Shown here piece after piece: positions 61,270-64,000 of a DNA stretch of 64,000 nucleotides. The stretch is from positions 1,550,001-1,614,000 of the forward strand of contig NZ_CP014275.1 in NCBI RefSeq assembly GCF_001578105.1. The letters run 5' to 3'. The notes beneath the pieces are model-generated. The model had not been told where the DNA came from. It did no database searches and worked only from the letters and a program-made list of their open reading frames with translations. Position 1 is the first letter of the stretch. Every line of letters begins with the position of its first letter. Made by a program: the position numbers and the translations under genes. The stretch is from Martelella sp. AD-3. Lineage in GTDB: Bacteria; Pseudomonadota; Alphaproteobacteria; Rhizobiales; Rhizobiaceae.

Positions 61270-61995
61270 ATGAAACAGGCAAGCATAGGCCAAGTGGCTG
61301 CCCTTGTGTTTTGGGCAGCGGCGGCTATCTGGGCGTCCGCAGCAGCGCCGCCGGCATCCGGCGCGCAGGATATCGCGTGTTCGACCCTTGAAACGGCGGT
61401 CTCCCAGGATCCGGCGTCGGAGAATATGTCCTCGGTCGAGCGGAGCATCTGCCAGTTGCAGGCGCTGAATGCCGCCTTCGGGGAGGACCGGCGACACGCC
61501 CTTCTGTTTCAGTCTTCAGGGTATTTGCGTGATGTGGGGCGCGCCGCCGGCATCAAGACGAGCGCGACCGTCGCCGATGCCGTGACGCCTTCCGCCTGCG
61601 GCGCCTGCCATGTCGACGGAGCCGTTCTTCCCGATGCCCACCCTCCTGTCGAAGGGATGACGATGAACGGGTGCCGGGACTGCCATGTTCCGGGAACGCC
61701 GCTTGCCCTGGAGGGAAGGCTCCACCTTGACCACACCCATTACCTTTCGGGGCTGGAATGCGCGACATGCCATGAGAATGCCGAGGCGCCGGAGGAGCCG
61801 GAAACACGGGTCTGTCTCGACTGTCACGGGCCGCTGGAAGCGCTTGGCGCAAGATCCGCCGACGCGTCCCCGACCAACCCGCACAGCTCGCCGCACGGCG
61901 CTCCCTTCGCCGAATGTTCCTTGTGCCATCTGCAGCACGCGCCGCAGGAAAACTACTGCGCGTCCTGCCACAATTTCAAATTCACCTTTCCATGA
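61270..61995 (+). CDS. Hexaheme c-type cytochrome, electron-transfer partner of the flavoprotein
   Basis: 241-residue exported cytochrome. A signal peptide spans about 1-32 (cleavage near ASGA-QD). Six CxxCH sites start at residues 110, 135, 164, 182, 216 and 230. The last four, with NPHSSPHG, LQHAPQ and the end YCASCHNFKFTFP, closely resemble the tetraheme domain of soluble flavocytochrome c3 (FccA), which ends with YCxxCHxFxFxMP. The first two hemes and a helical region at 35-100 are an extra N-terminal part. GGGAG precedes the ATG. It should carry electrons from a quinol dehydrogenase (CymA/NapC type, not in the window) to the FAD subunit. Confidence 0.9.
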   Translation: MKQASIGQVAALVFWAAAAIWASAAAPPASGAQDIACSTLETAVSQDPASENMSSVERSICQLQALNAAFGEDRRHALLFQSSGYLRDVGRAAGIKTSATVADAVTPSACGACHVDGAVLPDAHPPVEGMTMNGCRDCHVPGTPLALEGRLHLDHTHYLSGLECATCHENAEAPEEPETRVCLDCHGPLEALGARSADASPTNPHSSPHGAPFAECSLCHLQHAPQENYCASCHNFKFTFP

Positions 61996-62091
61996 GGAGC
62001 GCTGAGGGGCATTGATGGTTCCGGAAGCCCGCCCGGCGTCAGGATCATCGAGAAACGATGAGACGATGCCGGGCCGGTCCGGCGCTTGTAA

Positions 62092-62175
62092 GCTATTGAA
62101 TTGACGAATCGGCTTTCCGAAAGTCGACTCCGATCTTCGGGCCGATGCGCTTGCGCGGTTCCGCCTTTGGTGGAA
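62092..62175 (-). repeat. Intergenic repeat, diverged copy E
   Basis: TTGAATTGACGAATCGGCTTTCCGAAAGTCG...CTTCGGGCCGATGCGC is a decayed second hairpin of the family, followed by GCGGTTCCGCCTTTGG, which is also found after copy A near 27345. Confidence 0.6.
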
Positions 62176-62204
62176 ACGCGAATCCGCTCTATCTATTTGT
62201 TTTG

Positions 62205-62254
62205 ACGCATTTTCGCGAACGTCAGATGTTTCCATCTGACTGCGAAATGCTCTA
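62205..62254 (-). repeat. Second class of palindromic repeat, ending in TAGAGC
   Basis: Nested hairpin: outer arms GCATTTTCGC/GCGAAATGC (one bulged T), inner perfect arms GTCAGATG/CATCTGAC, loop TTTC. On the minus strand it begins TAGAGCATTTCGC; its first three bases are the stop codon of the YdeI-like gene. Confidence 0.7.
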
Positions 62255-62872
62255 GCGCTCCATCGCGCCTTTTCCGGCGATGATCCTGTCGCGGAACTTC
62301 TCGATACGGGCGACGCGGGTCGTCGATTGTCTGGCTTGGTTGAGGTTGAACATATAGCTTCTCTGTCGCCCGGGGGTCAGCGCGTGAAACGCTTCGGCCA
62401 GTTCCGGATCGGCATCCAGCGCATCGGCCAGCTCATCGGGCATGTCGATCTCGGCGTGCGCCTTCGGCGGTTTCGTACCCGCCTCGGCATGATCCATCAA
62501 TTGCCGCAGATAAGCCCGGATCACCGGTTCCACCCCGCCGACCCGCGCCGCATCGGTGAAGCGGATCACGCCCGGCGTGCGGCTGTTCGGCCCTTGCGGC
62601 TCAAGCACACCTTCTGTGTCGTTCAGGAGGCTTGCGTTCATGAAGCTCAGCCGGAAGTCGCCACGGAACGCGCCGAAGATCGCGATGTTGCGACCTGCAT
62701 GCATGTAGGTGGGGTGGGCCCACTTCACGGTCTCTTCCAGCCCCATGTCGCGGCAGATGCGACGCAGGTTATTGAGGCCGTCGATCCATTGACGGGTCGA
62801 GCAGTCCGGTGTGTCGAAGCGCGCGCATCGACCGCAGCCCTTGGTGAAGAAATCATCGGCGTCGGTAATCAT
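62252..62872 (-). CDS. YdeI/OmpD-associated family protein (DUF1801-like)
   Basis: 206-residue protein of the YdeI family. N-terminal DUF1801-like fold has LEETVKWAHPTYMHAGRNIAIFGAFRGDFRLSFMNASLL at about 49-87; the C-terminal YdeI part has IDMPDELADALDADPELAEAFHALTPGRQRSYMFNLNQARQSTTRVARIEKF, the usual end. Function in bacteria is unclear; relatives are linked to stress and peptide resistance. The ATG at 62872 starts the conserved region; the in-frame upstream 112 codons look non-native. The TAG stop is given by the adjoining repeat. Confidence 0.85.
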   Translation of the reverse strand: MITDADDFFTKGCGRCARFDTPDCSTRQWIDGLNNLRRICRDMGLEETVKWAHPTYMHAGRNIAIFGAFRGDFRLSFMNASLLNDTEGVLEPQGPNSRTPGVIRFTDAARVGGVEPVIRAYLRQLMDHAEAGTKPPKAHAEIDMPDELADALDADPELAEAFHALTPGRQRSYMFNLNQARQSTTRVARIEKFRDRIIAGKGAMER

Positions 62873-63264
62873 CGTCTGCAACGTTTCGCGTGTCCCCCGC
62901 CCAAAATAGCAGTGCCCGAACAGGTGTAAAGCCTTGAGCGACAACACCGCCGGGCCCCGTGGAACCCAGAGGTCTCGGGGAACCGCAGCGGAACAGGTCC
63001 CCGCGCTTACCGAAGAACTGACCCGCCTCGGCGCCTCGACGAAACCGGGGAGTTCGTCGCCGAAGACCAGAAGATCAGGCGGATCGATCGAGGCTGCATG
63101 CCGGGCGCGGTCATGGCCGGGACCGGGTTCGCAGTGTCTCTCCGATGGGCCGATGCAGGTTCTGAAGACGGTGAAGGACGGGTGAGAGGAACCGCCGGGA
63201 AGCGCCATTGGCCTTTGGTTCTCGCCTGGACGACAACATGCCGGTTACGGAGCGCGGTTGGGGG
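62873..63264. other. Non-coding stretch of 392 bp
   Basis: Upstream of the YdeI-like gene. The frame of that gene is open through it, but no start with ribosome site or known domain is seen; other frames carry no recognisable protein. Confidence 0.45.
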
Positions 63265-63299
63265 CATGCCGGGCCGGCCGAAGGGATCGGCCCGGCATG
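63265..63299 (-). terminator. Strong hairpin downstream of carbonic anhydrase
   Basis: Perfect 12-bp arms CATGCCGGGCCG/CGGCCCGGCATG with an 11-base loop, just beyond the repeat that follows the carbonic anhydrase stop. No T-run; possible transcription end. Confidence 0.5.
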
Positions 63300-63302
63300 T
63301 CG

Positions 63303-63413
63303 AACGCCTACAGCATCGGCCCGAAAATCGGAATCGATTTTCGGAAAGCACGATGCGTAGATTCAATAGGTTAGAGCGTCCTTTGTGCATCCGAATGGAT
63401 GCACGGCGCTCTA
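63303..63413 (-). repeat. Two-hairpin intergenic repeat, copy B (RIME-like)
   Basis: Inverse orientation of copy A (27221-27330) and nearly identical over about 95 bases. The first hairpin reads GTGCATCC/GGATGCAC where copy A has GTGCGTCC/GGACGCAC, a paired change that keeps the stem. The outer arm of the second hairpin differs (GGCCGATGC). Its terminal TAG is the stop codon of the carbonic anhydrase gene. Confidence 0.85.
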
Positions 63414-64000
63414 AAGGAAGGTCACGACGCCCGTAGCGATGTCGTAAACGCCGGCGGAGGATTTGATCTTTCCATTGGCCGCAAAATCGGACAGGATCGG
63501 GCCGGTTGCGACTGCTTTCTCCGCATTGATTATCGCATTTTGCGCGGTAGCGGCTTCAAGCATGTTTTCCGGATTGTTTCCGATCACGTCATAGACCGCC
63601 GGGCGGATCGCGTTCACGAGGCTCGGCAGGTGGCCGGGCGGCAGTTCATTGTCCTCAATCGACGTGATCGTGGCGCTGATGGCGCCGCAACTGGTGTGAC
63701 CGAGCACCAGAACGGCCTGAATGCCGAGCACGGCGGTGGCAAATTCCAGGCTTGCTATGCCGTCTTCATTGAGGAAATTCCCGGCGACTCTGACGACAAA
63801 CAGATCACCGGGAGCCTGATCGAAAATCAATTCCGGAATGACGCGGGAGTCAGAACAGGCAACGACAGCGGCAAAGGGCTGCTGACCCTGTGAGCGACTG
63901 TAGCGACCGGCCGAGTGGTCGGTATTATTCGGCGTTCCATCCACGTAGCGCTTGTTGCCATCCACAAGGCGCTGCAGCGCCTCGTCGGGCGAGGCCGGCG
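63411..64000 (-). CDS. Beta-class carbonic anhydrase (5' end beyond window)
   Basis: Zinc enzyme interconverting CO2 and bicarbonate. The frame is open from the right edge (PDEALQRLVDGNKRY) to the TAG at 63411, giving at least 196 residues; the N-terminus, perhaps with a signal sequence, lies outside the window. Zinc-ligand motifs are VVACSDSRVIPELIF (Cys, Asp-Arg dyad) and LGHTSCGAI (His, Cys). VVRVAGNFLNEDGIASLEFA is typical of the beta class. The stop codon belongs to repeat copy B, so the C-terminus (GVYDIATGVVTFL) may have been set by the insertion of that element. Confidence 0.94.
   Translation of the reverse strand, partial: PASPDEALQRLVDGNKRYVDGTPNNTDHSAGRYSRSQGQQPFAAVVACSDSRVIPELIFDQAPGDLFVVRVAGNFLNEDGIASLEFATAVLGIQAVLVLGHTSCGAISATITSIEDNELPPGHLPSLVNAIRPAVYDVIGNNPENMLEAATAQNAIINAEKAVATGPILSDFAANGKIKSSAGVYDIATGVVTFL

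Noticed and set aside
62873..63208. N-terminal extension of the YdeI-like protein by 112 residues
   Set aside because: The family begins near the Met at 62872; the extension has no domain, biased composition and no ribosome site.
1..64000. CRISPR arrays, tRNA, rRNA, insertion sequences, prophage
   Set aside because: No regularly spaced direct repeats, no recognisable tRNA or rRNA sequence, and no transposase, integrase or phage structural protein in any frame.

Overview
The window is GC-rich, gene-dense DNA that looks like a chromosome or large replicon of an alphaproteobacterium in the Rhizobiales, probably Rhizobiaceae or Aurantimonadaceae (a Martelella-like genome would fit). Grounds for this are an LpiA/MprF-type lysyl-phosphatidylglycerol synthase, a DctB/DctD pair with a sigma-54 promoter, many ABC and TRAP importers, FrcK-like and 3-epimerase sugar genes, and palindromic intergenic repeats that resemble the mosaic elements (RIMEs) of rhizobia. 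I see no rRNA, tRNA, CRISPR array, insertion sequence or phage gene.

Layout. 1-926: 5' part of a transketolase running off the left edge. 1000-9594: carbohydrate ABC operon (GntR regulator, esterase, binding protein, two permeases, sugar isomerase, Gfo/Idh oxidoreductase, RidA) on the minus strand, with its ATPase divergent; a 20-bp perfect palindrome lies between. 9807-19523: TetR gene divergent from a branched-chain-amino-acid-type ABC operon (livKHMGF-like) that continues into an acyl-CoA ligase, an M24 peptidase homologue and an aldehyde dehydrogenase; three TGACA-N4-TGTCA sites sit between. 19524-22040: intact dihydroxyacetone kinase flanked by two decayed genes (TRAP permease tail, short-chain dehydrogenase). 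22316-27147: glucoamylase-family hydrolase, 6-phosphogluconate dehydrogenase and glucose-6-phosphate dehydrogenase. 27159-32799: cut-off small ORF, repeat element, rhomboid-like membrane protein, MprF behind a three-hairpin leader, and Kup potassium transporter. 32924-39837: TRAP dicarboxylate transporter DctPQM with a near-consensus sigma-54 promoter and palindromic upstream sites, next to dctD and dctB.

40306-47692: kinase and LacI regulator divergent from a ribose-type ABC importer with two permeases and a ketose 3-epimerase. 47793-56821: dipeptide-type ABC operon with a CocE-like hydrolase and a DUF1989 protein, divergent from a GntR regulator. 57048-59057: serine beta-lactamase-like hydrolase and the nucleoside diphosphate kinase regulator Rnk. 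59270-61995: two FNR/FixK-like boxes upstream of a Tat-exported fumarate-reductase-family flavoprotein and a separate hexaheme cytochrome c. 62252-64000: YdeI-like protein and a beta-carbonic anhydrase running off the right edge, separated and punctuated by repeats.

The general theme is accessory uptake and catabolism: at least four ABC importers and one TRAP importer, each with a local regulator and matching enzymes. The item most worth following up is the split flavocytochrome c. It combines a periplasmic flavin reductase lacking some fumarate-reductase residues with a six-heme partner and apparent anaerobic control boxes. Other notable items are the structured mprF leader, the repeats whose ends provide stop codons, and the decayed genes around the dihydroxyacetone kinase.
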